This document shows, in pieces, positions 1 through 9,400 of a stretch of 64,000 nt of DNA. Every line of letters starts with the position of its first letter. Position 1 is the first letter of the stretch. Origin of the DNA: RI-153 sp963752935 (GTDB taxonomy: Bacteria; Chloroflexota; Anaerolineae; Caldilineales; Caldilineaceae); NCBI GenBank assembly GCA_963752935.1, contig CAVWAL010000005.1, positions 372,001 through 436,000 on the forward strand, in the 5' to 3' direction. A model generated the notes under the pieces. It ran no database searches, was not told where the DNA came from, and saw only the letters and a list, made by a program, of their open reading frames with translations. Both the position numbers and the translations under genes were made by a program.

Positions 1-262
1 GTCTGCACCGAAATGGGTCATCGCCATGGGGATCTGCGCCAGCGCCGGTGGCCCGTTTAACAATTACGCCATTATTCAAGGTGTGGACAAAATCATCCCT
101 GTGGATGTTTATGTGCCTGGCTGCCCTCCTCGCCCCGAATCTTTGCTCTTCGCACTCGACAAACTGCGCGAGAAACAGGGTAAAGAAAGCATCCGCGATG
201 CGGTCATCAAACCCCACCGGGAACGGGTTCCTAGTCTGGACACCATCAAACCGTTGGGGTAA
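1..262 (+). CDS. nuoB: NADH-quinone oxidoreductase subunit B (3' part)
   Basis: This is the C-terminal part of NuoB; reading begins at base 2 and the 5' end lies outside the window. NuoB carries iron-sulfur cluster N2, the last electron carrier before quinone in the peripheral arm of complex I. The visible part starts at APKWVIAMGICASAGG and contains the family segment VDVYVPGCPPRPE, which supplies the last cysteine ligand of the 4Fe-4S cluster. It is followed by a short tail ending in TIKPLG. It is the first visible gene of a nuo operon that continues on the same strand to base 14468; nuoA is presumably just upstream. Stop TAA at 260-262. Identification is very secure. Confidence 0.95.
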   Translation, partial: SAPKWVIAMGICASAGGPFNNYAIIQGVDKIIPVDVYVPGCPPRPESLLFALDKLREKQGKESIRDAVIKPHRERVPSLDTIKPLG

Positions 263-351
263 GCAGTCGATCCTATGCCAACCGAGCATCTGCTGTCACA
301 GCATTTGCCACCACATTGCACTGCATTACGTTGCACTGTTCGGAGAACACA

Positions 352-2193
352 ATGTCACCGCTGAATACTTCTCCTTTGCACCGAGCTCACGAAACGCTGC
401 CTAGCCTTAATCGAATTGACATTCCAGCCGTTGCTCCTCTGCCCACGGGCGAGACCGATGATACCCGCCAGATTGTCGAGCATTTTGGCGAAGATGTGAT
501 GGCAGCGGGTTTGCACAACGGCACACAGGTGGTCTATGTGCAGCCGTCCCGGTTGGTAGACCTGGCCAGGTTCATCAATTCGGAATCGCAGTTGGCCTAT
601 GAATCGCTGATCGACGTCTCGGCTATAGACCGCGCCAAGTTGCCCATCGGCGAAGGCGAGACCCGCTTTCAAGGTGTTTATCAGTTTCGATCCTACAGTC
701 GTAAGAAACTGTTGACCGTTGTCGCTCCTGCGACCGGCGGAGACAGCCCTCACCTGCCCAGCCTCACTGGTCTCTTCCAAGGCGCGATCTGGCCTGAGCG
801 GGAATCTTATGACCTGATGGGTGTCGTCTATGATGGACACCCGGATCTGCGCCGCATCCTGATGCCCAAGCACTGGCCCTACCATCCATTGCAAAAACAG
901 GTGCCGCAGGGTGGAGAAGAGGTTCCCTTTACGCCAACCTGGGATGATCCTGAATTCGAGACATTTGGCACCCAGATCTTCCCCGCCAACAGTATTCAAC
1001 CGGATCTGCCCCCCGGCATGAACCGCGACAACATGATCATCAACATGGGCCCGCATCACCCCAGCACGCACGGTGTGTTGCGCCTCGTCGTCGAACTGGA
1101 CGGTGAGCAGGTCGTGCGCGTGGATCCGGATCTGGGCTATTTGCACAGCGGTTTCGAGAAAACTGCCGAATTCAAACGCTACAAAGATTTTATCTACTAT
1201 ACCGACCGCATGGACTATCTCTCTGCCATGAACAACAACCTTGCCTTTGCGCTGCCGGTTGAGCAGATGCTGGGGATTGAGGTTCCCGAACGTGGTCAGG
1301 TAATCCGCGTGATCATGGCGGAGTTGCAGCGTATCGCGGCCCATCTGTTCTGGCTCTCTACACACGTTCTTGACGTTTCGGGCACGGGCATGAGCCTGCT
1401 CATGTACGCCACCCGTGAACGCGAGCGCATTCTCGATCTATTCGAGATGGCCTGTGGCGCACGTCTGACCGTCAGCTATCTGCGCATCGGCGGCGTCTGG
1501 CAGGATCTGCCGCCCCGCTTCATCGAGGAGTTGAAGGACTTCATCAAGGTGATGCCGGGCAAACTGGATGAGTACGGCGCCATGCTCACCGATGCACCGC
1601 TCTGGCGAGAACGGTTGGAGGGGATTGGGTACATCAGCCGCCAGGATGCCTTGAACATGGGGCTGACCGGCCCTATGTTGCGCGGCAGCGGCGTCGATTG
1701 GGATCTGCGTCGCGACATGCCCTACTCGGCTTATCCCATGTTTGATTTTGAGGTGGCCACCAGTGACCGCGGCGACTCTTACGGGCGCTATCTGCTGCGC
1801 ATGGAAGAAATGCGTCAGAGCTTGCGTATCCTCACACAGGCGGTTGCCAATCTGCCCGGCGGTCCCTTTAAGACGGAGAATCGCAAGGTGACGCCCCCGC
1901 CCCGTGCCGAATTGGACGTGAGCATGGAGTCGTTGATCCATCACTTTAAGCTGATGACGGAAGGTTTCCATGTGCCGCCCGGTTTTATCTACGGTGGGGT
2001 AGAGTCGAACAAGGGGGAGTTGGCCTGCTTTGTCTATAGCGACGGATCGGCCAAACCCTACCGCGTGCATATTCACGGGCCAAGTTTCAACAATCTCTAC
2101 GCCATTGACCACATGTGCCGCGGTGGCATGCTTTCTGATGTGGTGACCAATATCGGCTCCATCGATATTGTGCTGGGCGAAGTAGATCGCTAG
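352..2193 (+). CDS. nuoCD: NADH-quinone oxidoreductase subunits C and D, fused
   Basis: One frame of 613 residues joins NuoC (about residues 20-190) to NuoD (about 225-613), both in the quinone-facing peripheral arm of complex I. The NuoC part shows the signature ERESYDLMGVVYDGHPDLRR; the NuoD part begins near INMGPHHPSTHGVLR and ends with the family terminus IDIVLGEVDR. NuoD forms much of the quinone pocket with NuoB. The frame is open upstream to a TTG at 316, but the ATG at 352 has GGAGA at 342-346, six bases ahead, and is preferred. C-D fusion is known in several phyla (for example Escherichia coli), so the fusion alone is not unusual; its pairing with an E-F fusion next door is. Very secure. 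Confidence 0.95.
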   Translation: MSPLNTSPLHRAHETLPSLNRIDIPAVAPLPTGETDDTRQIVEHFGEDVMAAGLHNGTQVVYVQPSRLVDLARFINSESQLAYESLIDVSAIDRAKLPIGEGETRFQGVYQFRSYSRKKLLTVVAPATGGDSPHLPSLTGLFQGAIWPERESYDLMGVVYDGHPDLRRILMPKHWPYHPLQKQVPQGGEEVPFTPTWDDPEFETFGTQIFPANSIQPDLPPGMNRDNMIINMGPHHPSTHGVLRLVVELDGEQVVRVDPDLGYLHSGFEKTAEFKRYKDFIYYTDRMDYLSAMNNNLAFALPVEQMLGIEVPERGQVIRVIMAELQRIAAHLFWLSTHVLDVSGTGMSLLMYATRERERILDLFEMACGARLTVSYLRIGGVWQDLPPRFIEELKDFIKVMPGKLDEYGAMLTDAPLWRERLEGIGYISRQDALNMGLTGPMLRGSGVDWDLRRDMPYSAYPMFDFEVATSDRGDSYGRYLLRMEEMRQSLRILTQAVANLPGGPFKTENRKVTPPPRAELDVSMESLIHHFKLMTEGFHVPPGFIYGGVESNKGELACFVYSDGSAKPYRVHIHGPSFNNLYAIDHMCRGGMLSDVVTNIGSIDIVLGEVDR

Positions 2194-2227
2194 GTATTTG
2201 ATTTTTACTCGTGAGGTAGGAGACATC

Positions 2228-4246
2228 ATGACCATGATTGATACCACCGTAGCGCCGCTCACCCCGGCGATGCGTGAGGAGATTGCCGAGATCATTGCCA
2301 GGTACCCTGTGGGACGGCAGCGTTCGGCCATTCTGCCCGCGCTCTATGTGATCCAGCGCGTCTACGGCTATTGTGCGGTTCAGGCTCAGAACGAGTTGGC
2401 CGAGATCCTCGACATTACGCCGGCAGAAGTCGGTGGTGTGGTTGGCTTCTATAATATGTTCCACGAAGAACCCAAGGGAGCGTACCACGTTGAAGTCTGC
2501 ACCAACGTCCCTTGTATGCTGCGCGGCGCCGGACAGTGCATGCACCACCTCGAAGAGAAGCTGGGCATTCATCACGGCGAGAAGACAATCGACGGCAAGT
2601 ATGCCCTTGATCACATGGAGTGCCTTGGATCATGCGGCAGCGCGCCCATGGTCTCGGTGACCGAGCAGACCACCGGTAAAATCCGCTACTTTGAGGAACT
2701 GGATTCTGCCGAAGATGTGGACAAGCTGCTGACTGTGATTGAAAGCGGCCAAGCATTTGACACGCTGGAACGCTGGACGCCTGACGGTGATCCTCAGGGA
2801 ACCGGCAAAGCCGCCGGTCCTTACCGCTTTGGCGGGATGGAACCACGCTACTTGATGGCGCGCATTGGCGAGACGGACAGCCACCTGCTAAAGACGTACG
2901 AGGCTGACGGCGGCTACCAGACGGCGCGGCGTGTGCTAACCGAAATGACGCCTGCCGAAGTAGTCACCCAGGTCAAAGACAGTGGCATCCGCGGTCGCGG
3001 CGGCGCCGGCTTTCCCACCGGCGTCAAGTGGGGCTTCATCCCCCAGGGGATCTTCCCGCGCTATTTAGTGGTAAACGCCGATGAGTCAGAGCCCGGAACC
3101 TTCAAAGATCGCATCATCATGGAATACGATCCCCATCAGTTGATCGAAGGGATCATCATGAGTGCGTTCGCCATTGAAGCGGAACGCGCCTACATCTATA
3201 TTCGTGGTGAGTACTACTTTGCCTACACCCGTCTGATCGGTGCGATCCGCGAAGCCGAGGAAAAGGGCTATCTGGGCGAAAACATCTTTGGTTCAGGCAA
3301 GAACCTGAGCCTTGTGGTTCACCGTGGCGCCGGCGCCTACGAATGCGGCGAAGAGACGGCGCAGCTTTCCAGCCTGGAAGGCTATCGCGGACAGCCTCGC
3401 CTCAAACCACCGTTCCCGGCGGTGGAAGGTCTTTACGCCAAGCCCACGATTGTCAATAATGTTGAATCGATTTCCAACGTGCCGCATGTCATGCGCCACG
3501 GCGTGGAATGGTACCGTCAGTTCGGCACCGAGAAAAGCCCGGGCATGCGTATCTTCTGCCTGAGCGGCAATGTCAAGACCCCTGGCGTCTACGAGCTTCC
3601 GCACAGCACACCACTACGCGAACTGATCTACACCTACGGCGGCGGCCCGGTGGACGATAACGTGGCGATCAAAGCCGTGGTGCCCGGCGGCCTTTCCATG
3701 AAGCTACTCACCGCCGATCAGCTAGACACACCACTCGATTACGAAGCGGTGCAAGAAGCCGGTTCATTGCTGGGGTCGGCAGGCGTTATTGTGATCGACG
3801 AGAGCAATTCGATGGTTTCCATCGCACGGCGCACGCTCAGCTTCTACCGTGAAGAGAGCTGTGGCAAGTGCACACCCTGCCGCGAAGGCACGGCCTGGCT
3901 CGAAAAGATTTTGCTTCGCATCGAAGCAGGCGGCGGCCGCACCAAGGATCTGGCGCTGCTCGAATACATCGCCCGTAATATCGCCGGCAAGAGCTTCTGC
4001 CCCTTCGGTGAAGCGGCAGTGTGGGGAATGCAAAGCAATCTGGCCAAGTTCGGCGGTGAATTCAATACGCATATTGCCGCCACCAACCCAAGCGAACTCG
4101 GACCCGAGATCCCGATCCGTCCGGTTTATCGACCCGATGTACATCAGAACAGTGGCCTGCACGAAAGCGTCTTCCCGCAGACCGGAAAGATCGTCCTCCA
4201 CGACAAAATTGTGTCGGATGGCGAGCGAACTCTCGGTGACGACTAA
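2228..4246 (+). CDS. nuoEF: NADH-quinone oxidoreductase subunits E and F, fused
   Basis: A 672-residue frame fuses NuoE (about 1-180) to NuoF (about 204-672), the NADH-dehydrogenase tip of complex I. The NuoE part has the thioredoxin-like 2Fe-2S ligands Cys91, Cys96, Cys132 and Cys136 (CTNVPC and CLGSC). The NuoF part has the FMN/NADH glycine-rich motif GRGGAGFPTG, the segment GAYECGEETAQLSSLEG and the 4Fe-4S motif ESCGKCTPCREG. A linker of roughly 20 residues rich in Gly and Pro joins them, with no stop or restart between. The ATG at 2228 follows AGGAGA at 2218-2223; an upstream TTG at 2198 is less likely. NuoE-NuoF fusion is uncommon for complex I, although HoxF-type diaphorases show the same domain order. 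Function is secure. Confidence 0.94.
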   Translation: MTMIDTTVAPLTPAMREEIAEIIARYPVGRQRSAILPALYVIQRVYGYCAVQAQNELAEILDITPAEVGGVVGFYNMFHEEPKGAYHVEVCTNVPCMLRGAGQCMHHLEEKLGIHHGEKTIDGKYALDHMECLGSCGSAPMVSVTEQTTGKIRYFEELDSAEDVDKLLTVIESGQAFDTLERWTPDGDPQGTGKAAGPYRFGGMEPRYLMARIGETDSHLLKTYEADGGYQTARRVLTEMTPAEVVTQVKDSGIRGRGGAGFPTGVKWGFIPQGIFPRYLVVNADESEPGTFKDRIIMEYDPHQLIEGIIMSAFAIEAERAYIYIRGEYYFAYTRLIGAIREAEEKGYLGENIFGSGKNLSLVVHRGAGAYECGEETAQLSSLEGYRGQPRLKPPFPAVEGLYAKPTIVNNVESISNVPHVMRHGVEWYRQFGTEKSPGMRIFCLSGNVKTPGVYELPHSTPLRELIYTYGGGPVDDNVAIKAVVPGGLSMKLLTADQLDTPLDYEAVQEAGSLLGSAGVIVIDESNSMVSIARRTLSFYREESCGKCTPCREGTAWLEKILLRIEAGGGRTKDLALLEYIARNIAGKSFCPFGEAAVWGMQSNLAKFGGEFNTHIAATNPSELGPEIPIRPVYRPDVHQNSGLHESVFPQTGKIVLHDKIVSDGERTLGDD

Positions 4247-4337
4247 GGATTGTAGAGACAAGATCGTCGACCTGTCTTTAACTGCTTTACCTCTTCCCAA
4301 CTTGTGCCCGCATTTGATCACGTAGGAATGAGCATTC

Positions 4338-6911
4338 ATGGCCGATAATGTAACCCTGAAGATCAACGACCGCGAGGTATCCGTGCCGGCAGGGACGCTG
4401 GTAGTGGACGCGGCCGCTAAGGTCAACGTCGAAATTCCAATCTTCTGCTCGCATCCCAAGTTAGATCCGGTGGGGTGCTGTCGCATGTGCATGGTCGAAG
4501 TGGAAGGTCCACGCGGCAGCCGACTGATGACCGCCTGTACACTGCCAGTGGCCGAAGGGATGTCAATCCGCACCGACACCGAGCAGGTGAAGTCGGTGCA
4601 GGAAGCCAACCTGGGCTTCATTCTGCTCAACCACCCGCTCGACTGTCCCATCTGTGACAAGGGTGGCGAGTGTCCGTTGCAGGATCAAACGATGCGCTTT
4701 GGGCCGGGAATCAGCCAGTTGGTAGAACCCAAACGGCTGAAGAAGAAGCACTATTTGATCTCCGACACCATTGTCCTCGATCAGGAGCGCTGCGTGCTTT
4801 GCTGGCGCTGTATCCGCTACCTGGAGGAGTGGGAAGACAAGCCGCAGCTCGGCCTCTTCCATCGTGGATCAGAGACCATCATTGATATCCAGGATGGGCA
4901 GCCGGTCGATGCCAAAACCAGCGGCAACATCATCGACATCTGCCCCGTGGGCGCCTTGACCAATCGTGTCGCCCGCTTTGCTTACCGCCCCTGGCAGGTG
5001 GAACGTACCCCCAGCATTTGCACTCAATGTTCGGTGGGCTGCAACCTGCGCATGGATACCCGCACACACGAGTTGCGCCGCGTCATCGCCCGTGAGAACA
5101 TGGGCGTCAACGATATGTGGCTGTGCGACAAAGGACGCTTCGCCTACGACTGGGTCAACGACGAACAGCGGCTGACCATGCCTCGGGTGCGCAAGAACGG
5201 CAAGCTCGAACCCGTCCAATGGAGCGAGGCGCTGATCTACATTGCCGAACGACTGAAGGCCATCAAGGCAGAACATGGCGCCGATGCCATCGGTGGCATT
5301 GGCAGTGCCAAGCTATCCAATGAGGCCAATTACCTGCTTCAGCGCTTTATGCGCCAGGTGGTGGGCACCAATAACATTGATCACCGCAACGGCGGCGACG
5401 TGGCAGCCATCCCCACCGGGATGCCGGCCCTGGCCGATGTGATGAAACCGCAGTATGGCCCCAATCCCAAAGTAGATACGATCTTCCTGTTTGGCATTGA
5501 CCCCAGCGAAGAGTTGCCGATCCTCGACGTACACCTGAAACGAGCGGTGCGACGTGGCGGCGCCAGGCTAATCATTGCCCATCCTCGCCGGGTGGAGCTG
5601 ACCCGCTATCAGGGTCCGTACTTAAGCTACAAACCTGGCACCGAAGTGACTCTGCTCAACGGACTGGTCAAGGCGGCGCTAGAGTCCGGCGTGGAATTAA
5701 AGAGCAACACCAACGCCGGCACGGACAAACTTAGCGAGTGGACCGCCGGCGCCGACGACGCCACGCTGCGCGACTTCTGTGGTGTCGATGCAGAGGCAGT
5801 CAAGGCTGCGGCCAAGTTGTTAGCCGAAAGCGAAAGTGCGCTGATCATCTATGGACCGATGGCAGCACAGGGCGATGAAGGCCGTGAGGTGTTGGAAGGG
5901 CTGGTCAACCTTGCCGCCCTGACCGGTCACGCCGAACGGCTGGCTTTCGTCGGTCTGGACGCCAATAGCCAGGGGTGCCGCGATATGGGTCTCTTGCCCG
6001 ATCGCCTGCCCGGTCACGCTGCGCTCGATGATGATTCTGCTCAACGGCGCCTGCGTGCCCTATGGGGCAGTTCCGTACCGACAACACCGGGCAAGAGCTA
6101 CACGCAGATGCTGGATGCGGCAGGGGACTCGATCAAAGCGCTATACGTTATGGGCGCCAACCCGGCCGGCGAGCGCCCCGAATGGGCCGCTAATCTAGAG
6201 AAGCTCGACCTACTCGTTGTTCAAGAAATTTTCAACACCGAAACCGCAGCCAAAGCGGATGTGGTGCTACCGGCGCTCAGTTGGGCCGAACAGGATGGCA
6301 CTTTCACCAACCTCGAACGCCGTGTGCAGCGAGCGGTGAAGGCAGTGGAGACCACGAACACGCGTGCCGCCCCCGACTGGATGATTCTCGATCATCTGGT
6401 CAACCGCATGGGATCGGATCGGCCATTCGCCGATCAACGCGGCATCACCAAAGAGATCACACGCGCCGTCCCCATGTACGCCGGTCTCACCTGGGATGCG
6501 CTGGGCGATCAGGGGCTTCAGTGGGATGCCGCACAGGTCCGCCCACGCCCCGTCTACCGACAGGCGCGACAATCAAAGCTGGCGGACGTTCCGGACTATC
6601 CGCTGTCATTGGTGAGCGGCACTGTCCTTTACGATGGCGGTACGTTGTTCTACATCAACGAGGCGCTGCGCAACATGGCCTTCGATGCGGTGGTGGTGCT
6701 GCACCCGTCTGACGCCGCGGCACTGTCGATGGCGGATGGGACAGCAGTTTCAGTGCACAGTCCTCACGGAGCATTGAATCTCGCCGTCAAGATCAGCACA
6801 CAGGTGCAACCAGGCACAGCCTGGATTCCAGAAAGCTTGCCGGGAGCACCGGTAGGCACACTGCTCAACGGCAGCGCTGTCCAACGAGTACGCATTGAGA
6901 AAAGGGATTAA
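4338..6911 (+). CDS. nuoG: NADH-quinone oxidoreductase subunit G
   Basis: This 857-residue protein is the large iron-sulfur subunit of the peripheral arm. It starts with a plant-type ferredoxin 2Fe-2S domain (CSHPKLDPVGCCRMC, about residues 37-51), then the His-Cys 4Fe-4S segment around CPICDKGGECPLQD, then the C..C..C motif CVLCWRC with a distant CPVGAL. A molybdopterin-oxidoreductase-like domain follows, opening with an additional cluster motif CTQCSVGCNL, which corresponds to the N7 site present only in some lineages. About 90 bases separate it from nuoEF, and AGGA at 4324-4327 precedes the ATG. Its stop lies two bases before nuoH, indicating co-translation. Very secure. Confidence 0.95.
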   Translation: MADNVTLKINDREVSVPAGTLVVDAAAKVNVEIPIFCSHPKLDPVGCCRMCMVEVEGPRGSRLMTACTLPVAEGMSIRTDTEQVKSVQEANLGFILLNHPLDCPICDKGGECPLQDQTMRFGPGISQLVEPKRLKKKHYLISDTIVLDQERCVLCWRCIRYLEEWEDKPQLGLFHRGSETIIDIQDGQPVDAKTSGNIIDICPVGALTNRVARFAYRPWQVERTPSICTQCSVGCNLRMDTRTHELRRVIARENMGVNDMWLCDKGRFAYDWVNDEQRLTMPRVRKNGKLEPVQWSEALIYIAERLKAIKAEHGADAIGGIGSAKLSNEANYLLQRFMRQVVGTNNIDHRNGGDVAAIPTGMPALADVMKPQYGPNPKVDTIFLFGIDPSEELPILDVHLKRAVRRGGARLIIAHPRRVELTRYQGPYLSYKPGTEVTLLNGLVKAALESGVELKSNTNAGTDKLSEWTAGADDATLRDFCGVDAEAVKAAAKLLAESESALIIYGPMAAQGDEGREVLEGLVNLAALTGHAERLAFVGLDANSQGCRDMGLLPDRLPGHAALDDDSAQRRLRALWGSSVPTTPGKSYTQMLDAAGDSIKALYVMGANPAGERPEWAANLEKLDLLVVQEIFNTETAAKADVVLPALSWAEQDGTFTNLERRVQRAVKAVETTNTRAAPDWMILDHLVNRMGSDRPFADQRGITKEITRAVPMYAGLTWDALGDQGLQWDAAQVRPRPVYRQARQSKLADVPDYPLSLVSGTVLYDGGTLFYINEALRNMAFDAVVVLHPSDAAALSMADGTAVSVHSPHGALNLAVKISTQVQPGTAWIPESLPGAPVGTLLNGSAVQRVRIEKRD

Positions 6912-6913
6912 AT

Positions 6914-7894
6914 ATGGACTGGCTTAATCTCCTGGTTTTTCCGTTGATTCGTGCCTTGATTTTGATCGTCGTGCTGTTGACCGGGTTCGCCTACCTGACC
7001 TGGTTTGAGCGCAAATTACTGGCACGTTTTCAGGTGCGCTATGGTCCCAATCGAGCAGGCACCTTTGGTCTGTTACAACCCATTGCAGATGCGGTCAAGG
7101 CCATCTTCAAGGAAGAGATCATTCCAACCCATGTAGATAAGCCAGTCTACTTGATTGCGCCTGCGCTGGCTTTGATTCCGGCGTTGGTTGTATGGGCGGT
7201 GATCCCGGTGGCGCGCAACATTCCCGTCATTGCAGATGTGCCCATCGGTTTCTTGTGGATTCTGGCTATCGCCGGTGTAGAAAGCTACGGCATCGTCCTG
7301 GCCGGCTGGAGCAGCAACAACAATTATTCATTGTTGGGCGCGCTTCGTTCCTCGGCGCAGATGATCTCCTATGAGTTGCCGCTGGGGCTCTTCCTGGTCA
7401 GTATTCTGATGCTGGCCGGCTCGTTCAGTTTGGTCGAGTTGGTGGAACAGGCGCGGCCCTGGTGGGTCTGGCTGTGGCTGTGGATTGCGTTCCCGTTCTT
7501 CTTCATCTGCATCCTGGCCGAGAACAACCGCAGCCCGTTTGACCTGCCTGAAACAGAGAATGAACTGGTTGCCGGTTTCCAAACGGAGTACGGTGGCATT
7601 AAGTTTGCCGTCTTCTTTATCGCCGAATACGTCAATATGATCACGCTCAGTGCGATTATGGCGACACTCTTCTTCGGCGGTTGGCGTGGTCCGTTTGCCG
7701 AACAGTTTGTCTGGCTAGGCCCCATCTATCTGGGGATCAAGATCATTGCGTTGCTCTTCCTCTACGTTTGGGTGCGCGCGTCGATTGGTCGTCCTCGCTA
7801 TGATCAACTGATGAGCTTTTGCTGGAAGGTCCTGTTGCCGCTGAGTCTGGCCTACATGCTGGTGACGTCGATATTGGTTGTCTTTTTGAAGTGA
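6914..7894 (+). CDS. nuoH: NADH-quinone oxidoreductase subunit H
   Basis: A 326-residue polytopic membrane protein (about eight or nine hydrophobic segments) that connects the quinone chamber with the proton-pumping arm. It shows the conserved cytoplasmic loop with ERKLLARFQVRYGPNRAG and ADAVKAIFKEEI. The late motif AENNRSPFDLPETENELV carries the invariant acidic residues of the E-channel. Length fits the family. It starts two bases after the nuoG stop, with a purine-rich stretch inside the end of nuoG as the likely ribosome binding site. Nothing is broken or missing. Very secure. Confidence 0.96.
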   Translation: MDWLNLLVFPLIRALILIVVLLTGFAYLTWFERKLLARFQVRYGPNRAGTFGLLQPIADAVKAIFKEEIIPTHVDKPVYLIAPALALIPALVVWAVIPVARNIPVIADVPIGFLWILAIAGVESYGIVLAGWSSNNNYSLLGALRSSAQMISYELPLGLFLVSILMLAGSFSLVELVEQARPWWVWLWLWIAFPFFFICILAENNRSPFDLPETENELVAGFQTEYGGIKFAVFFIAEYVNMITLSAIMATLFFGGWRGPFAEQFVWLGPIYLGIKIIALLFLYVWVRASIGRPRYDQLMSFCWKVLLPLSLAYMLVTSILVVFLK

Positions 7895-7956
7895 TCAAGG
7901 ATGGCATTTCGATGCAAAAACATCGAAGCCACTTGACTGACTGACGAGGGGAAGAT

Positions 7957-8427
7957 ATGGCACTGAGAGACTACATCAAGGGTGCAGTAGACATCGGGAA
8001 AGCGATGGGGGTCACGATCAAGTCGCTGGGCCAAAAGCCGGTGACGGTCGAGTATCCCGATGAGCCCATTCCGATCTATCCGCGCTTTCGCGGCAAACAC
8101 TTTCTGCGCCGTTACGACAACGGCTTGGAACGTTGTATCGCCTGCCAGTTGTGCGAAGCAGCCTGCCCCACCGGTGCGATCTACGTAGAGGCCGAAGAAA
8201 ACGATCCCGCTAACCCCATTTCACCTGGGGAGCGACACGCCAAGGCCTACGAGATCAACCTGTTGCGTTGCATATTCTGCGGCGACTGTGAATACGCCTG
8301 TCCGACGGAAGCGATTGTGTTGGGTCATGAGTTTGCTCTCGCCAGCTACAGTCGCAAAGATTTTGTCCTGACCAAGGACGTGTTGCTCAATCCGAGTCAA
8401 CCTAACGTCATCATTCGACCGGAGTAA
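7957..8427 (+). CDS. nuoI: NADH-quinone oxidoreductase subunit I
   Basis: A 156-residue ferredoxin-like subunit that carries two 4Fe-4S clusters (N6a and N6b) leading electrons to NuoB. Both ligand sets are visible: CIACQLCEAACP near residues 60-71 and CIFCGDCEYACP near 106-117. The N-terminal amphipathic part (LRDYIKGAVDIGKAMGVTI) is the usual membrane-facing helix. A strong Shine-Dalgarno, GAGGGGA, lies a few bases ahead of the ATG. The stop codon overlaps the GGAG that serves nuoJ, so translation of the two is probably coupled. Very secure. Confidence 0.96.
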   Translation: MALRDYIKGAVDIGKAMGVTIKSLGQKPVTVEYPDEPIPIYPRFRGKHFLRRYDNGLERCIACQLCEAACPTGAIYVEAEENDPANPISPGERHAKAYEINLLRCIFCGDCEYACPTEAIVLGHEFALASYSRKDFVLTKDVLLNPSQPNVIIRPE

Positions 8428-8432
8428 GTGCG

Positions 8433-9074
8433 ATGACTCTGTCGCTTCTCTTCTTCTTAGTGGTAGGCGCGGTCTGTCTGGCAGCGGCTGTGGGTGTTGT
8501 CCTGAGCCGAGAACCAGTACACAGTGCGCTCTTTCTGTTGACAAACTTCGCCACGCTGGCAGTCCTTTACGTCACACTAGAGGCGCAGTTCCTGGCCGCC
8601 GCTCAGGTGATCGTCTATGCCGGCGGTATCGTCATTCTGATCCTCTTTGTGATCATGCTGATCGGCGGATCGACCAACGACTTCACGGCAAAACACCGTG
8701 TATGGAGCCGATACGCCGCCGTCATCCTGGGCGTCATCCTGTTAGGGAGCCTTGGCTACACAGTGTTACAGCGTGTAGAGCCGGTTTCTCTGCCGGCCAT
8801 CGCGGCAATGGAGGGTGGAACGCCTGTCCTGATTGGGCTGACGCTCTTTAGTGAGTATGTACTGCCCTTTGAGCTGGTTGCCATCTTGCTTTTGGTGGCG
8901 CTCCTGGGGGCATTGGTCCTGGGCCGTCAGCCCGAGGAAGATGATGCCACGCGTGTACAGGGCGCAAGAAGCCAACCGGTCTCTCAAAACGGCGGCCGCT
9001 TAAGTGTGGAACCTGTATCTGCCGAACCGCTGCATGAAACTGCCACCACTAAGAAGGAGTTGCAGTCCTCATGA
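8433..9074 (+). CDS. nuoJ: NADH-quinone oxidoreductase subunit J
   Basis: A 213-residue membrane protein with about five transmembrane segments and a hydrophilic C-terminal tail of about 40 residues. It belongs to the membrane arm of complex I and includes the helix with the pi-bulge that takes part in conformational coupling. The recognisable stretch is LEAQFLAAAQVIVYAGGIVILILF. GGAG at the end of nuoI precedes its ATG by eight bases. Its stop overlaps the nuoK start by four bases. The tail (EEDDATRVQGARSQP and following) is not conserved in the family. Secure. Confidence 0.94.
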   Translation: MTLSLLFFLVVGAVCLAAAVGVVLSREPVHSALFLLTNFATLAVLYVTLEAQFLAAAQVIVYAGGIVILILFVIMLIGGSTNDFTAKHRVWSRYAAVILGVILLGSLGYTVLQRVEPVSLPAIAAMEGGTPVLIGLTLFSEYVLPFELVAILLLVALLGALVLGRQPEEDDATRVQGARSQPVSQNGGRLSVEPVSAEPLHETATTKKELQSS

Positions 9075-9373
9075 TTCCTACCAGCTACTATCTGATTTTA
9101 GGCGCATTCATCTTTACGATTGGCGGCGTCGGTGTGCTTGTCCGCCGCAATGCGTTGATCGTCTTCATGTGCGTCGAGATGATGCTCAACAGTGTCAACC
9201 TGACCTTGATTGCGCTGAGCCGCCAGTGGGGAAACCTCAACGGGCAGATCTTTGTCTTCATGATCATGGCCGTCGCCGCCGCCGAAGTCGCTGTGGGTCT
9301 GGCCCTGTTGATCAACAACACGCGCCATCGCCGTAGCATCAACATTGATGAGATCGATCTACTGAAGTGGTAG
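9071..9373 (+). CDS. nuoK: NADH-quinone oxidoreductase subunit K
   Basis: A 100-residue protein with three transmembrane helices, homologous to MrpC of multisubunit antiporters. It supplies conserved glutamates of the proton path: MCVEMMLNSVNL in helix 2 and AAAEVAVGLAL in helix 3. It overlaps nuoJ by ATGA, with AAGGAG about 12 bases upstream inside nuoJ. A 228-base gap with a palindromic repeat separates it from nuoL; every other intergenic distance in the operon is under 100 bases. Very secure. Confidence 0.95.
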   Translation: MIPTSYYLILGAFIFTIGGVGVLVRRNALIVFMCVEMMLNSVNLTLIALSRQWGNLNGQIFVFMIMAVAAAEVAVGLALLINNTRHRRSINIDEIDLLKW

Positions 9374-9400
9374 GTAGTGATTCGGAATGACGTTCGAGGA

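Noticed and set aside
355..1365. Minus-strand ORF (336 residues) antisense to nuoCD
   Set aside because: The nuoCD frame on the plus strand has all family motifs. The antisense product is His/Gln-rich without structure signals.
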